From contig NZ_AP021972.1 in NCBI RefSeq assembly GCF_014168815.1, forward strand, positions 682,001 to 746,000: 64,000 bases of DNA. The letters are read 5' to 3'. The position numbers and the translations under genes were made by a program. This DNA comes from Klebsiella sp. WP3-W18-ESBL-02 (GTDB taxonomy: Bacteria > Pseudomonadota > Gammaproteobacteria > Enterobacterales > Enterobacteriaceae). Below the pieces are notes generated by a model that did no database searches, was not told the DNA's origin, and was given only the letters and a program-made list of their open reading frames with translations. How positions within the stretch are numbered: position 1 is the first letter of the stretch; the number at the start of each line of letters is the position of its first letter. Positions 53,332 to 62,616 of the stretch are shown piece by piece.

Positions 53332-54762
53332 TTAGCGGAGACGTGCTTTGCTGGTGGCCGGAGAGGTGTAGCCGTCGGCGCTGGCATCCTGCTGCGCATT
53401 TTCAGGCGCGATGGTGGCATTGGCGGTCGAAACCGGCTTGCCCAGGGTGTTGTTCAGCGCCAGCAGATCCTGTTCGTTCAGCGTGCCCAGCGCATTTTTG
53501 ATATTCAGCTGGTTGATCAGGTAGTTGTAACGCGCGCTGGAGAGCTGCTGTTTGGCGTTGTACAGCGTGGTGGTGGCGTCCAGTACGTCAACGATCGTAC
53601 GCGTACCGACGGAGTAGCCCGCTTCCATGGCGTCTAACGAACTCTGCGCAGAGACAACGGCCTGTTTGTAGGCGTTGATGCTGCTGATAGACGCGTTGAC
53701 GTTGTTGAAGGAGGAACGCACGGTCTGCACTACGGAACGGTGCGCGCTTTCCAGCTGCTCGCTGGCGCCGACGAAGTTGTACTGCGCCTGTTTCACCTGC
53801 GAGTTCACCATCCCGCCCTGGTACAGCGGCAGGGAGAAGCTCAGGCCCACTTTGTTCTGGCCGGCGTCGTTGTCGTTGTACTGGGAACCGTTGGTTTTAG
53901 AACCGCTGTAAGACGTATTAGACACCCCGGTAGACGCGGTTAAATCCAGCGTTGGCAGGTGGCCGTCCTGCGCCTGACGAATTTGTTCACGCGCCAGGTC
54001 CTGGTTCAGGCGAGCCTGCAGCAGGGAGAGGTTACGGTTTTCCGCTTCTTTCAGCAGCGCGTTAACGCCCAGCGGCTTGTCGGTTTTAAAGCTGTCGACG
54101 TTCAGCGACGCCAGCTCTGGGTAGTAGTTACCGGTCACCTGACGCAGCGCTTCGACGGCGTTGTCAAGATTGTTACGCGCGGTGACTTCGTTTGCCAGCA
54201 CGGTATCGTACTGAGAACGGGCGTTCTGCACGTCGGTAATCGCAACCAGGCCCACGTTAAAGCGCTGGGTGGTTTGGTCTAACTGACGATAAATCGCCTG
54301 TTTTTGCGCTTCGGTGTAGGAAAGCGAATCGATGGCGCTCAGCACGTTAAAGTAAGCGGTCGCGGTGTTGAGGATCAGCGTTTGCTGGTCGGTCTGGTAG
54401 GTCACATCCTGGATGCCTGCCGCTTTTTCTTGCAGAGTCAGCGCACGCCATTTGGACATATCGAACAGCGTTTGCGTTAATTGCAAAGAGCCGCTGGTGA
54501 CGTTGGAGTTCACGCCGTTACTGTCGCGGAAGCCGTTGGTATAGGTATAATCGGCCCCCAGACCAAGCTGCGGTAACAGTGGGCTACGCGCTTCGTTGAT
54601 CTTCTCGAATGCCGCATCACGGTCTGCTGCCGATTTACGGAGGTCCGGGTTACTGGTACGTGCCTGCTGATAAACCTGTAACAGGTTCTCTGCCTGGCTC
54701 ATTGTACTGAAACCGGTAAGGCTCAGGCCAATAAGAATAGGGAGCAATTTCTTCATTTGCAT
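53332..54762 (-). CDS. tolC: Outer-membrane efflux channel TolC
   Basis: TolC is the trimeric outer-membrane duct for tripartite efflux pumps (AcrAB and others) and type I secretion. It has a signal peptide (LLPILIGLSLTGFSTMSQA, mature start ENLLQVYQQA) and two OEP repeats with long coiled-coil helices. The 476-residue form starting at ATG 54762 has AAGGA at good spacing. The C-terminus is about 15-18 residues shorter than E. coli (493), ending SPATSKARLR; that tail is dispensable in E. coli. Confidence 0.96.
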   Translation of the reverse strand: MQMKKLLPILIGLSLTGFSTMSQAENLLQVYQQARTSNPDLRKSAADRDAAFEKINEARSPLLPQLGLGADYTYTNGFRDSNGVNSNVTSGSLQLTQTLFDMSKWRALTLQEKAAGIQDVTYQTDQQTLILNTATAYFNVLSAIDSLSYTEAQKQAIYRQLDQTTQRFNVGLVAITDVQNARSQYDTVLANEVTARNNLDNAVEALRQVTGNYYPELASLNVDSFKTDKPLGVNALLKEAENRNLSLLQARLNQDLAREQIRQAQDGHLPTLDLTASTGVSNTSYSGSKTNGSQYNDNDAGQNKVGLSFSLPLYQGGMVNSQVKQAQYNFVGASEQLESAHRSVVQTVRSSFNNVNASISSINAYKQAVVSAQSSLDAMEAGYSVGTRTIVDVLDATTTLYNAKQQLSSARYNYLINQLNIKNALGTLNEQDLLALNNTLGKPVSTANATIAPENAQQDASADGYTSPATSKARLR

Positions 54763-54966
54763 TTGCATTCCTTGTTGTGAAGCTTAGCGCTGATCTCATT
54801 CACAGAAAAAATATTCACCGATTGTACCAGAGTCCGCCACGTTAAAAAGTTGGCGTAACGTGCCATCCGGCGTTAATTTGCACCAATCTACCATAGAGTT
54901 AGTGAATCCTAAGGTAAACAGAGTTTAAATCGACAATTTCACCACCATCACTGCATAGGCCAGTCC

Positions 54967-55599
54967 ATGACTCAATCACATAACCCAGTGGTCACACTTG
55001 CGAAAAACGATGTAGAAATTATTGCACGAGAAACGGTATATCGCGGTTTTTTTTCGCTTGATGTGTATCGTTTTCGCCATCGCCTTTTCAACGGTGAGAT
55101 GAGCGGCGAAGTTCGTCGCGAAATTTTTGAGCGCGGTCACGCCGCAGTCTTGCTACCCTTTGACCCAGTGCGTGATGAAGTTGTGCTCATTGAGCAAATT
55201 CGCATTGCGGCCTACGACACCAGTGAGACACCCTATTTACTGGAAATGGTCGCTGGCATGATTGAAGAGGGCGAAAGCGTGGAAGACGTCGCCCGTCGCG
55301 AATCGCAGGAAGAGGCGGGCCTCTCCGTGGGCCGCATCAAACCGTGCCTGAGCTATCTGGCAAGCCCCGGTGGCACCAGCGAGCGTCTGACCATTATGGT
55401 GGGTGAAGTGGATGCAACAACGGCCACGGGGATTCATGGCCTGGCGGAAGAACACGAAGACATTCGCGTTCATGTGGTAAGCCGGGAGTACGCTTATCAA
55501 TGTGTAGAAGAGGGAAAAATTGACAACGCCGCTTCTGTCATCGCTTTGCAATGGCTACAGCTGCATTATCAGGACTTACGAAAAGAGTGGGCAAAATGA
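54967..55599 (+). CDS. nudF: ADP-ribose pyrophosphatase (Nudix)
   Basis: NudF hydrolyses ADP-ribose to AMP and ribose 5-phosphate. The 210-residue protein holds a full Nudix box, GMIEEGESVEDVARRESQEE-AGLS, from about residue 97. It is divergent from tolC across about 200 bases, which should hold promoters for both. Its stop overlaps the yqiB start (ATGA). Confidence 0.95.
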   Translation: MTQSHNPVVTLAKNDVEIIARETVYRGFFSLDVYRFRHRLFNGEMSGEVRREIFERGHAAVLLPFDPVRDEVVLIEQIRIAAYDTSETPYLLEMVAGMIEEGESVEDVARRESQEEAGLSVGRIKPCLSYLASPGGTSERLTIMVGEVDATTATGIHGLAEEHEDIRVHVVSREYAYQCVEEGKIDNAASVIALQWLQLHYQDLRKEWAK

Positions 55600-56021
55600 A
55601 GCGCTATACACCTGACTTCCCAGAAATGATGCGTCTGTGCGAAACCAACTTCGCACAATTACGCCGCTTGCTACCGCGCGTAGACGAAGCCGGCGAAACG
55701 GTGAACTATCAGGTGGCCAACGCGCAATATCGCTTAACGATAGTTGAATCGACTCGTTACACTACGCTGGTAACGGTTGAGCAAACGCACCCGGCGGTGA
55801 GCTACTGGAGCCTGCCAACGATGACCGTGCGGCTGTATCATGACGCGATGGTGGCTGAAGTGTGTTCGACTCAGCAGATCTTTCGCTTCAAAGCACGATA
55901 TGATTATCCAAATAAAAAGTTGCATCAACGCGACGAAAAGCATCAAATTAATCAGTTTCTGGCCGACTGGCTTAGATTCTGTTTAGCACATGGAGCGATG
56001 GCGATTCCGGTTTGTACATAG
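55596..56021 (+). CDS. yqiB: DUF1249 protein YqiB
   Basis: A 141-residue cytoplasmic protein of DUF1249 with no established function. It starts KRYTPDFPEMMRLCETNF and keeps the family stretch IFRFKARYDYPNKKLHQRDE near residue 96. The start overlaps the nudF stop by 4 bases, so the two are translationally coupled. An in-frame extension inside nudF is not supported. Confidence 0.93.
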   Translation: MKRYTPDFPEMMRLCETNFAQLRRLLPRVDEAGETVNYQVANAQYRLTIVESTRYTTLVTVEQTHPAVSYWSLPTMTVRLYHDAMVAEVCSTQQIFRFKARYDYPNKKLHQRDEKHQINQFLADWLRFCLAHGAMAIPVCT

Positions 56022-56113
56022 AACCGTTCAGGCTGCCACTGAGGCGCTGCCAGCGACGATGCTGCCTGAAAGGATGATGTGTATGTTTGCATCGTGAAAC
56101 CTAAGGACACCAT

Positions 56114-56941
56114 TTGGAAAGCCTTTTAAACCTTCCTCTGGCTGGTGGGGCCAGTGTCAGGGTACTGCAAATTACTGATACTCACCTGTTTGCTGAAAAA
56201 AATGAAACGCTGTTGGGCGTCAATACCTGGGAAAGCTACCACGCTGTACTGCAGGCCATCCATGCCTCGGCGCGTGACGTTGACCTTGTCGTTGCGACGG
56301 GCGATTTAGCACAGGATCACTCCGCCGCGGCCTATCAGCACTTCGCTGAGGGCATCGCGAGCTTTACTGCGCCCTGCGTCTGGCTTCCGGGTAATCACGA
56401 TTTCCAGCCCTCCATGTACAGCACCTTGCAGGATGCGGGTATCTCGCCGGCGAAGCGCGTACTGGTCGGCGAACACTGGCAGATCCTGCTGCTCGACAGC
56501 CAGGTTTTTGGCGTGCCGCACGGCGAGCTGAGCGACTTTCAGCTGGAATGGTTAGAAAAACGGCTGGCGGAAGCACCGGAGCGTCATACGCTGCTGCTAC
56601 TGCACCATCATCCTCTGCCGGCTGGCTGTAGCTGGCTCGATCAGCACAGCCTGCGTAACGCCGCGTCGCTTGATAACGTGCTGGTGCGCTATCCGCGGGT
56701 GAAACATCTGCTCTGCGGCCATATTCATCAGGAGCTGGACGTCGAGTGGAACGGCCGCCGCATTATGGCGACACCGTCAACCTGCGTGCAGTTTAAACCG
56801 CACTGCGCTAACTTTACGCTGGACACCGTTTCTCCCGGCTGGCGCTGGCTTGAGCTACATGCCGATGGTTCATTAACCACCGACGTGTGCCGTCTTGCCG
56901 GGGTGAAATTCCACCCTGATACCGCATCTGAAGGCTATTGA
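56114..56941 (+). CDS. cpdA: 3',5'-cyclic AMP phosphodiesterase
   Basis: CpdA hydrolyses cAMP and so tunes CRP-dependent expression. The 275-residue class III phosphodiesterase has the metallophosphatase motifs ITDTHLF (residue 20 region), ATGDLAQDHS near 62, PGNHDF near 93, HHHPLP near 164 and CGHIHQEL near 205. It starts with TTG, as in E. coli; AAGGA lies at proper spacing. The 92-base gap from yqiB holds a stem CAGGCTGCC...GGCAGC-like. Confidence 0.95.
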   Translation: MESLLNLPLAGGASVRVLQITDTHLFAEKNETLLGVNTWESYHAVLQAIHASARDVDLVVATGDLAQDHSAAAYQHFAEGIASFTAPCVWLPGNHDFQPSMYSTLQDAGISPAKRVLVGEHWQILLLDSQVFGVPHGELSDFQLEWLEKRLAEAPERHTLLLLHHHPLPAGCSWLDQHSLRNAASLDNVLVRYPRVKHLLCGHIHQELDVEWNGRRIMATPSTCVQFKPHCANFTLDTVSPGWRWLELHADGSLTTDVCRLAGVKFHPDTASEGY

Positions 56942-57516
56942 TGTCGACGCTTCTTTATCTGCATGGGTTTAACAGCTCACCGTGGTCGGCTAAGGCCACG
57001 GCGCTTAAGCAGTGGCTGGCAGAGCACTATCCTGACGTCAACATGCTGATCCCGCAGCTGCCGGCCTACCCGGCGGAAGCGGCGGAAATGCTCGAAGCGC
57101 TGGTGCTTGAGCATGGCGGCGAGACGCTCGGCATTGTGGGCTCATCGCTAGGGGGCTATTACGCCACCTGGCTGTCGCAGTGCTTTATGCTGCCCGCAGT
57201 GGTGGTGAACCCGGCGGTACGCCCGTTTGAGCTGCTGGTGAATTTCCTCGGCCCGAACGAGAATCCCTACACCGGGCAGCAATATGTGCTAGAGTCTCGC
57301 CATATTTACGATCTCAAAGTGATGCAAGTCGACCCCCTTGAGGCGCCCGATCTCATCTGGCTGCTTCAGCAAACCGGCGACGAAGTGCTTGATTACCGCC
57401 AGGCCGTGGACTATTTCGCCTCCTGCCGGCAAACGGTAGAGGAGGGCGGTAATCACGCATTTACCGGCTTTGAAGATCACTTCACACAGATTATCGATTT
57501 TCTGGGGTTGCATTAA
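56941..57516 (+). CDS. yqiA: Alpha/beta-hydrolase esterase YqiA
   Basis: YqiA shows acyl-CoA/palmitoyl-CoA thioesterase and esterase activity in E. coli; the physiological role is unknown. The 191-residue protein has the oxyanion region YLHGFNSSPWSAKA near residue 6, the nucleophile serine in IVGSSLGGYYATW near 67 and the catalytic histidine in EGGNHAFTGFED near 170. The ATG shares its A with the cpdA stop. Confidence 0.94.
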   Translation: MSTLLYLHGFNSSPWSAKATALKQWLAEHYPDVNMLIPQLPAYPAEAAEMLEALVLEHGGETLGIVGSSLGGYYATWLSQCFMLPAVVVNPAVRPFELLVNFLGPNENPYTGQQYVLESRHIYDLKVMQVDPLEAPDLIWLLQQTGDEVLDYRQAVDYFASCRQTVEEGGNHAFTGFEDHFTQIIDFLGLH

Positions 57517-57543
57517 GCAGCGCCAACTACCTACGAATAGATC

Positions 57544-59439
57544 ATGACGCAATCTTCTTATAACGCTGATGCCATTGAGGTACTCACCGGGCTTGAGCCG
57601 GTTCGCCGCCGTCCGGGGATGTACACAGATACCACACGTCCAAACCACCTGGGTCAGGAAGTTATTGATAACAGTGTGGATGAAGCGCTGGCCGGGCACG
57701 CAAAGCGTGTTGAGGTTATCCTTCATGCCGATCAGTCGCTGGAAGTTATCGACGACGGTCGCGGCATGCCCGTCGACATTCACCCGGAAGAGGGCGTACC
57801 GGCGGTAGAACTGATCCTTTGTCGCCTGCACGCGGGCGGCAAGTTCTCCAACAAAAACTACCAGTTCTCCGGCGGCCTGCACGGCGTGGGGATCTCGGTG
57901 GTTAACGCCCTGTCGAAGCGCGTTGAGGTAAACGTTCGCCGCGATGGTCAGATCTACACTATCGCTTTTGAAAATGGCGACAAGGTTGAAGAGCTGCACG
58001 TTTCCGGCACCTGCGGTAAACGCAATACCGGGACCAGCGTCCACTTCTGGCCGGACGAAAGCTTCTTCGACAGCCCGCGCTTTTCCGTCTCCCGCCTCAG
58101 CCATCTGCTGAAGGCGAAAGCGGTGCTGTGCCCGGGCGTTGAAATTGTGTTTAAAGACAAGGTTAACGACACCGAACAGACCTGGTGCTACGCCGACGGC
58201 CTGAACGACTATCTGTGCGAGGCCGTAAACGGCCTGCCGCTGCTGCCGGAAAAACCGTTTGTCGGTAACTTCTCCGGCGACAGCGAAGCGGTCGACTGGG
58301 CGCTGCTGTGGCTGCCGGAAGGCGGCGAGCTGCTGACCGAAAGCTACGTCAACCTGATTCCGACCATGCAGGGCGGTACTCATGTAAACGGCCTGCGTCA
58401 GGGACTGCTGGATGCGATGCGTGAGTTCTGCGAATACCGCAACATTCTGCCGCGCGGCGTGAAGCTGTCGGCGGAAGATATCTGGGATCGCTGCGCCTAC
58501 GTGCTGTCGGTAAAAATGCAGGATCCGCAGTTTGCGGGGCAGACGAAAGAACGCCTTTCCTCACGTCAGTGCGCGGCCTTCGTGTCCGGCGTGGTGAAAG
58601 ATGCCTTCAGCCTGTGGCTGAACCAGAACGTGCAGGCCGCCGAGCTGCTGGCCGAAATGGCCATTTCCAGCGCCCAGCGTCGTCTGCGCGCGGCGAAAAA
58701 AGTCGTGCGTAAAAAGCTCACCAGCGGCCCGGCGCTGCCGGGTAAACTGGCTGACTGTACCGCGCAGGATCTGGCCCGCACCGAACTGTTCCTTGTGGAA
58801 GGTGACTCGGCGGGCGGCTCTGCTAAACAGGCTCGTGACCGCGAATATCAGGCGATCATGCCGCTGAAGGGTAAGATCCTCAACACCTGGGAAGTGTCAT
58901 CCGATGAAGTGCTGGCTTCGCAGGAAGTGCACGATATTTCCGTAGCCATTGGCATCGACCCGGACAGTTCGGATCTCAGCCAGCTGCGCTATGGCAAAAT
59001 CTGTATCCTCGCGGATGCGGACTCCGATGGTCTGCACATCGCCACGCTGCTGTGCGCGCTGTTTGTGAAGCACTTCCGCGCGCTGGTCAAAGAAGGCCAC
59101 GTGTACGTGGCGCTGCCGCCGCTGTACCGTATCGATCTGGGGAAAGAGGTTTACTACGCCCTGACCGAAGAGGAAAAAGCGGGCGTGCTGGAACAGCTGA
59201 AGCGTAAGAAGGGCAAGCCAAACGTGCAACGCTTTAAAGGTTTGGGGGAAATGAACCCGATGCAGCTGCGCGAAACTACGCTGGATCCCAACACCCGTCG
59301 CCTGGTGCAGCTGATCATCAACGATGAAGATGAACAGCAAACCGATGCCACTATGGATATGCTGCTGGCCAAGAAGCGTTCGGAAGATCGTCGTAACTGG
59401 CTGCAGGAAAAAGGTGACATGGCCGATCTGGAAGCCTGA
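57544..59439 (+). CDS. parE: DNA topoisomerase IV subunit B
   Basis: ParE is the ATPase subunit of topoisomerase IV, which decatenates daughter chromosomes with ParC. The 631-residue protein has the GHKL ATPase (EVIDNSVDEALAGHAKRVEV near residue 38, DDGRGMPVD near 74, GLHGVGISVVNALS near 113). It also has the Toprim motifs EGDSAGGSAKQARDR near 419 and LADADSDGLHIA near 490, which is the quinolone-relevant region (EGDSA), and PLKGKILN near 440. It ends the conserved nudF-yqiB-cpdA-yqiA-parE cluster; parC is not next to it here. Confidence 0.98.
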   Translation: MTQSSYNADAIEVLTGLEPVRRRPGMYTDTTRPNHLGQEVIDNSVDEALAGHAKRVEVILHADQSLEVIDDGRGMPVDIHPEEGVPAVELILCRLHAGGKFSNKNYQFSGGLHGVGISVVNALSKRVEVNVRRDGQIYTIAFENGDKVEELHVSGTCGKRNTGTSVHFWPDESFFDSPRFSVSRLSHLLKAKAVLCPGVEIVFKDKVNDTEQTWCYADGLNDYLCEAVNGLPLLPEKPFVGNFSGDSEAVDWALLWLPEGGELLTESYVNLIPTMQGGTHVNGLRQGLLDAMREFCEYRNILPRGVKLSAEDIWDRCAYVLSVKMQDPQFAGQTKERLSSRQCAAFVSGVVKDAFSLWLNQNVQAAELLAEMAISSAQRRLRAAKKVVRKKLTSGPALPGKLADCTAQDLARTELFLVEGDSAGGSAKQARDREYQAIMPLKGKILNTWEVSSDEVLASQEVHDISVAIGIDPDSSDLSQLRYGKICILADADSDGLHIATLLCALFVKHFRALVKEGHVYVALPPLYRIDLGKEVYYALTEEEKAGVLEQLKRKKGKPNVQRFKGLGEMNPMQLRETTLDPNTRRLVQLIINDEDEQQTDATMDMLLAKKRSEDRRNWLQEKGDMADLEA

Positions 59440-59463
59440 TGCTCAGCCTCTACCCGCGATAAT

Positions 59464-59492
59464 AAAAAAGAGACGCTTGCGTCTCTTTTTTT
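59464..59492 (+). terminator. Intrinsic terminator after parE
   Basis: AAAAAAGAGACGC pairs with GCGTCTCTTTTTTT around a two-base loop, 24 bases after the parE stop; the A- and T-runs would let it work in both directions. Confidence 0.9.
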
Positions 59493-59584
59493 ATGACCCG
59501 CCGCGCGCCTCACCGACCCTTTGAATGGGTCAATTAATCGATTCAATTCTAACTTCTGCACTTTATGAAATGCCATTTTAAAAT

Positions 59585-59617
59585 TTGGTATGACAGGTCA
59601 CACTTTAGTTGTATGAC
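59585..59617 (+). promoter_or_regulatory. Direct repeat upstream of the TRAP operon, candidate AraC-regulator site
   Basis: TTGGTATGAC (59585-59594) and TTGTATGAC (59609-59617) are near-identical direct repeats about 23 bases apart, the arrangement often bound by AraC-family activators. They lie about 115-145 bases before the binding-protein ATG. TTGGTAT also resembles an ExuR/UxuR half-site. Binding is inferred. Confidence 0.45.
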
Positions 59618-59730
59618 TTCTACCATATTCTTCCGCTGGATATAACACACACTTTTGAACATGGACGTCAATCTATGCTGGCAAGTGATTCGCATAGGGA
59701 AATTTATCTTTAATCAAAAGAGAATCGTCT

Positions 59731-60708
59731 ATGTTAAGAAGAAAACTGGCAGTAAGCGCTTTAACTTTCTCGTTACTGATGGGGTCCGCGGCGGCAATGG
59801 CCAAAACGGTGTTTATTGCTTCAGATGTGCATCCGGCGGATTACCCGACTACCGCAGCGGTTATTCATATGGGGGAAAAGCTCAGTCAACAGACCGACGG
59901 GCGGCTGTCCATTCGTATGTTCCCGAGCGGCCAGATGGGGGATGAAAGCACCACGCTGGAAAAGACCCGTGCGGGCGCTATTGATATTCTTCGCGTCTCT
60001 ATGTCACCGGTTGGCGGCATCCTGCCGCAGGTTAGCGTCTTTAACATGCCGTTCGTATTCCGCGATACCGATCATCAGCATAAGGTGCTGGATGGCGATG
60101 TTGGCAGCAAGCTGGCGAAAGAGATCACCGACAGTAAGCTCGGGCTGGTCTTCCTTGGCTGGATGGATGCGGGCTCGCGCAGCTTGATCACCAAAAAACC
60201 GATTACCACGCTTGAGGATCTGAAAGGGGTGAAGATCCGACTGCAAAATAACCCGATTGGCCTTGATACCTTCAAAGCGCTGGGCGCGAACCCCATCGTG
60301 CTGCCGGTTGGCGACGTTTTTGCCAGTCTGCAAACCGGGGTGATCGATGCCGCGGAAAACAACGAGCCGACCTTTGACACCGAAAACTACGTCGTGGCAG
60401 GTACGAAGTATTTTGATCTCACCGAACACTTTATGATTCCGGAAGTGCTCGCTTTCTCAAAGCGCAAATGGAGCAAGCTGTCTGCCGAAGATCAGGCGCT
60501 GATTACGAAATTGGCGCAGGAAGCTCAGGCCGAAGAGCGCGTACTGTGGGCTGAATATGTCGAGAAATCCAAACAGCGCCTGCAAAGCCAGGGCGTGAAA
60601 TTCCTTCCGGTCGACAAGAAACCGTTTGTTGATGCTACCGCGCCGGTCCGTGAGAAATACGGTAAGCAGTTCAGCGAGTTAATGCAGGAAATTCAGGACA
60701 CCAAGTAA
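59731..60708 (+). CDS. TRAP transporter periplasmic substrate-binding protein (DctP family)
   Basis: A 325-residue DctP-type binding protein. The signal peptide is AVSALTFSLLMGSAAAMA (cleavage before KTVFIAS). Typical features are FPSGQMGDESTTLEKTRAG near residue 66 and KGVKIRLQNNPIGLDTFKAL near 168; in this family the Arg of the IR motif binds the carboxylate of the ligand. NNEPTFDTENYV near 213 is also characteristic. Ligands are usually sugar acids or C4-dicarboxylates. Context (AraC regulator, DUF2264 gene) favours a uronate or aldonate, by inference. Confidence 0.92.
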   Translation: MLRRKLAVSALTFSLLMGSAAAMAKTVFIASDVHPADYPTTAAVIHMGEKLSQQTDGRLSIRMFPSGQMGDESTTLEKTRAGAIDILRVSMSPVGGILPQVSVFNMPFVFRDTDHQHKVLDGDVGSKLAKEITDSKLGLVFLGWMDAGSRSLITKKPITTLEDLKGVKIRLQNNPIGLDTFKALGANPIVLPVGDVFASLQTGVIDAAENNEPTFDTENYVVAGTKYFDLTEHFMIPEVLAFSKRKWSKLSAEDQALITKLAQEAQAEERVLWAEYVEKSKQRLQSQGVKFLPVDKKPFVDATAPVREKYGKQFSELMQEIQDTK

Positions 60709-60718
60709 GACGCACAGC

Positions 60719-60744
60719 GGCAGGCTGGCACGGGCTGGCCTGTC
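60719..60744 (+). other. Hairpin between TRAP binding-protein and small permease genes
   Basis: GGCAGGC pairs with GCCTGTC (one wobble), followed by CGTTTTG, 10 bases after the binding-protein stop. It may lower permease expression relative to the binding protein. Confidence 0.4.
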
Positions 60745-60765
60745 CGTTTTGATCTGGAGATAACA

Positions 60766-61314
60766 ATGAAAAATATCTATGTCCTGGTCATGGATGGCGT
60801 GTATCGGATCTGCATCTGGCTGTCAGGGATCAGCCTGTTATTTATGACGTTTATTTATCTGGTGGGGATTTACGCGCGTTTTCGCCCTGATTTTCCCGAA
60901 TGGCTTGGCTTTCTGCCGCATGCGTCAACCAGCTGGCCGGAGCCGCTGTCGCAGATCTGTATGATCACCTTCTCATTCGTGGGAGCGGCAGCGGCCTATC
61001 GTGCGGGCAGCCACATTGCTATCACGATGCTGGTGGATCGCATCAACCCGGTGATGAAAAAAGGGCTGGCGGTGTTTGTCGATCTGGCGATGCTCGCGAC
61101 CTGCCTGTTTATCATCCACTGGGGGATCGTTGGCTGCATGGATGCCTGGGAAGACGTGGTGCCGTCGCTGCCGTTCCTGACGTCAGGGATCACCCATCTG
61201 CCTATTCCGCTGGGCTCGTTCTTTACGCTGCTGTTTGTGGTGGAAAAACTGCTGTGCGGCCCGCAAACGCACCGCGAGCTGGTGCAGTTTGGCTCGCCGA
61301 AAGTCGGTCACTGA
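60766..61314 (+). CDS. TRAP transporter small membrane subunit (DctQ family)
   Basis: A 182-residue inner-membrane protein with four hydrophobic segments (about 15-35, 62-83, 95-122 and 140-166). The loop SFVGAAAAYRAGSHIAITML near residue 66 is the DctQ signature. It pairs with the large DctM subunit. GGAGATAACA precedes the ATG; its stop lies 12 bases before the dctM-like start. Confidence 0.9.
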   Translation: MKNIYVLVMDGVYRICIWLSGISLLFMTFIYLVGIYARFRPDFPEWLGFLPHASTSWPEPLSQICMITFSFVGAAAAYRAGSHIAITMLVDRINPVMKKGLAVFVDLAMLATCLFIIHWGIVGCMDAWEDVVPSLPFLTSGITHLPIPLGSFFTLLFVVEKLLCGPQTHRELVQFGSPKVGH

Positions 61315-61326
61315 GGAGCGAACGCA

Positions 61327-62616
61327 ATGGATTTAACGCTGATTATTTTTGTGACGACCTTCGTGGTGCTGATGGCTATCGGTATGCCGGTTGCCTACGC
61401 CGTGGGTCTTACTGCGGTGGTGGTGACGGCATTTGCCGACTTTTCTCTCGACGGGCTGATCATCACCATTTTCCACAGTACCGATAACGTCAACCTGCTG
61501 ACCATCCCGTTTTTTGTGTTTGCGGGGGCCATTATGGCCGAAGGGGGAATGGCGCGAAGATTGGTGGATTTTGCCGGGCTGTTCGTGGGATGGATCCGCG
61601 GTGGGCTGTCGCTGGTTAACATTCTGGCGTCTACGCTGTTCGGGGCCATTTCCGGATCGTCGGTCGCCGACACCGCGTCGATCGGATCGGTGCTGATCCC
61701 GGAGATGGAGCGCAAGGGGTATCCACGTTCGTTTGGTGCGGTGCTCACCGCCAGCGCCTCGGTGCAGGCGATCCTCGTGCCGCCAAGCCATAACTCGGTG
61801 CTGTTTGCGATCGTGGCCAACACCGCGGCGGTGACCATCCCGGCGATGTTCCTCGCAGGGATCATCCCAACGCTGGTGCTATGTCTGACGCTTATCGTGA
61901 TGTGTCTGATTGCCGCGCGTAAAAACAACTATCCCAAAGAAGAGCGAGTTGAACTTAAGCGCAAGATCAAGATTGCCTCGGACGCCATCTGGGGGCTGAT
62001 TACCATTGTGATCATCTCCGGCGGTATCCTTTCCGGCTTCTTTACGCCAACCGAGTCGGGGGCAATTGCCTGCATCTGGGCGATGTTCGTCACGTTCTTT
62101 ATCTATCGCGAATACAAGCTGAAGGATTTCCCGAAGCTGATTCACCGCACTATCAAAACCGTCACCATGGTGATGGTGCTGATCGCGTTCGCCGCTGCGT
62201 TTGGCTCGGTGATGACGCTGGTGGGGCTGCCGCAGGAGATCTCCGCTGCACTGCTGTCGTTGTCGGACAACAAGTACGTCATCTTGTTGATTATCAACAT
62301 TATGCTGCTGCTATTGGGCTGCCTGATGGACATGGCGCCGCTGATCCTGATCCTGACGCCTATTCTACTGCCGGTGGTGGTGGAACTGGGCATCGATCCG
62401 GTGCATTTTGGCATCATTATGATGATGAACTTAGGGATTGGTCTTATTACTCCGCCGGTGGGATCGGTGCTGTTCGTGGCCAGCGCCGTCAGCGGGCAGA
62501 AGATCGAAACCGTGGTGAAAGCGATGGTCCCGTTCTACTGCGTGCTGTTCCTCGTGCTGGTGATCATCACCTATATTCCGATGATTTCGCTGTGGCTGCC
62601 GGCGCATTTCCGCTAG
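61327..62616 (+). CDS. TRAP transporter large permease subunit (DctM family)
   Basis: A 429-residue polytopic protein, the ion-coupled translocation subunit of the TRAP importer. It has about 11-12 hydrophobic segments, the GSSVADTASIGSVLIPEM motif near residue 110, LVPPSHNSVLFA near 147 and a second internal repeat with LLGCLMDMAPLILILTPIL near 331. GAGGAGCG precedes the ATG. The last 50 bases overlap the convergent AraC-type gene. Confidence 0.93.
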   Translation: MDLTLIIFVTTFVVLMAIGMPVAYAVGLTAVVVTAFADFSLDGLIITIFHSTDNVNLLTIPFFVFAGAIMAEGGMARRLVDFAGLFVGWIRGGLSLVNILASTLFGAISGSSVADTASIGSVLIPEMERKGYPRSFGAVLTASASVQAILVPPSHNSVLFAIVANTAAVTIPAMFLAGIIPTLVLCLTLIVMCLIAARKNNYPKEERVELKRKIKIASDAIWGLITIVIISGGILSGFFTPTESGAIACIWAMFVTFFIYREYKLKDFPKLIHRTIKTVTMVMVLIAFAAAFGSVMTLVGLPQEISAALLSLSDNKYVILLIINIMLLLLGCLMDMAPLILILTPILLPVVVELGIDPVHFGIIMMMNLGIGLITPPVGSVLFVASAVSGQKIETVVKAMVPFYCVLFLVLVIITYIPMISLWLPAHFR

